From an uncultured Bacilli bacterium (GTDB taxonomy: Bacteria; Bacillota_I; Bacilli_A; RF39; UBA660): a stretch of DNA of 7,168 nucleotides. The notes beneath the pieces were generated by a model, which saw only the letters and a program-made list of their open reading frames with translations, ran no database searches and had not been told where the DNA came from. How positions within the stretch are numbered: position 1 is the stretch's first letter; each line of letters opens with the position of its first letter. The DNA lies in contig CANQXB010000047.1 of NCBI GenBank assembly GCA_947627805.1, positions 1 to 7,168 of the forward strand, given 5' to 3'. This document shows positions 6,712 to 7,168 of the stretch, in pieces. The translations under genes and the position numbers were made by a program.

Positions 6712-7168
6712 TCAATAATGAATTATAAATGGATTCTCAGTTGTTCCTTCACCAGTTAAAGTAATATTAGGATCTATATAGAAGACTGGGCGAACCGCAT
6801 ACGTGGTTGTCAAACGGACATCGTGGAACGTGAGGCCAGCCGAAAGCACATGCCACGCAAGGCTGGTTTGGTGGTGGTAGCCATACCTACTCATTGTCCA
6901 TTCATAAAGTGCATTCCCACTTAATGAGGAATTTGTACTCCATCCATTTTTTATAAATAACCAGTTATTTGTGTTTTGGTCTCCAGAGTTTTTATAATCT
7001 GTGGCATACATTAAGCCTATCTTACTTGCAGTTGTATTTGACGAGGTTGGTTCAGTAGCTGGGACACTTGTGTAGTCAACATTATACCAACTATGGCTTA
7101 ATATTATGGAATCCCAATATGCTCCATTTGGCTTAGCATCTTTTATACTATTATAAAATGTTCCATTT
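6712..7168 (-). CDS. C-terminal part of a surface-type protein with a probable hypervariable C-terminus (5' end outside window)
   Basis: The frame is open from the TGA stop to the right edge (151 codons), so the gene begins outside and the Met at 7011 is internal. In order: GAYWDSIILSHSWYN, a Thr/Ser/Pro-rich linker (TEPTSSNTT), KIGLMYATDYK, NWLFIKNGW, YEWTMSR, a GC-rich variable-looking tract, then YAVRPVFYI and an ending TGEGTTENPFIIHY. The blocks IGLMY.SDY, EWT.S and AVRPVFYL recur, as I remember, in uncharacterised secreted or pilin-like proteins of uncultured gut Firmicutes and resemble DUF6273-type C-terminal domains; I cannot name a function. Codons in the tract (6781-6888) are GC-rich, unlike every neighbour. 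A variable ligand-binding or adhesin role is inference. The nearest downstream gene, holA, is unrelated. Confidence 0.75.
   Translation of the reverse strand, partial: NGTFYNSIKDAKPNGAYWDSIILSHSWYNVDYTSVPATEPTSSNTTASKIGLMYATDYKNSGDQNTNNWLFIKNGWSTNSSLSGNALYEWTMSRYGYHHQTSLAWHVLSAGLTFHDVRLTTTYAVRPVFYIDPNITLTGEGTTENPFIIHY
6781..6888 (-). other. Putative DGR-type variable region (GC-rich island)
   Basis: By hand count 6781-6900 is 67/120 G+C (56%), against 16/60 and 17/60 in the adjoining 60-bp blocks. A on the coding strand is about 17% here (6781-6890) and about 38% in 6901-6960. Codons run Y-G-Y-H-H-Q-T-S-L-A-W-H-V-L-S-A-G, then L-T-F-H-D-V-R-L-T-T-T, then YAVRPVF, and many end in C or T, as expected if AAY codons of a template had been randomised. 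The position near the C-terminus, next to an invariant tail, is typical of DGR targets. No template repeat or reverse transcriptase is in this window. Confidence 0.5.

Noticed and set aside
6709..7011. Treating the Met at 7011 as the start of a complete 99-aa protein
   Set aside because: The same frame stays open to the window edge with protein-like sequence (GAYWDSIILSHSWYN, TEPTSSNTT), and this Met sits inside a conserved-looking KIGLMYATDY block, so it is internal.
6712..7168. Horizontal transfer of a high-GC gene as the cause of the GC jump
   Set aside because: Only about 120 bp are GC-rich and both flanks within the same gene are 27-28% GC, so wholesale gene transfer does not fit; localised template-copied mutagenesis fits better.

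Overview
The window looks like chromosomal DNA of a very AT-rich, low-GC Gram-positive bacterium of the Bacilli/Erysipelotrichia/RF39-type clades (lineage inferred). The core genes are Firmicute-like, Trp is written TGG, and TGA works as a stop: it ends the relA-type gene inside an ATGA overlap and also ends the rightmost gene. The standard bacterial code therefore applies, not the mycoplasma code.

Left block, minus strand: a small ComN-like gene, a long RelA/SpoT-type (p)ppGpp enzyme gene and dtd (D-aminoacyl-tRNA deacylase) form a tight operon read right to left, with overlaps or 4-nt gaps between genes. A clear intrinsic terminator follows dtd. A 63-bp divergent promoter region separates this operon from a plus-strand SpoVB/MurJ-type lipid-linked oligosaccharide flippase gene. 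That flippase gene converges on, and overlaps by 34 bp, the minus-strand mnmA (tRNA 2-thiouridylase). mnmA follows the minus-strand holA (DNA polymerase III delta subunit).

Right block: upstream of holA lies a roughly 300-bp non-coding stretch. It holds a holA promoter, a terminator-like hairpin, four 35-bp tandem repeats and an 8-bp inverted repeat. Beyond it is the C-terminal part of a minus-strand gene that runs off the right edge. Near its 3' end this gene carries a sharply bounded island of about 110-120 bp at about 56% GC (hand count), against 27-28% on both sides. The island is depleted in A on the coding strand and sits just before a conserved YAVRPVFYI-like tail. This looks like the variable region of a diversity-generating retroelement (DGR) target. 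No reverse transcriptase or template repeat is visible here, so the idea is an inference to be tested outside the window.

The other main oddity is the RelA/SpoT-type enzyme. Its synthetase half looks intact, but the hydrolase HDxxED motif reads H-E-V-L-N-N, which suggests weakened or lost (p)ppGpp hydrolysis. The remaining genes are ordinary housekeeping: stringent response, tRNA proofreading and modification, replication, and cell-envelope lipid flipping.
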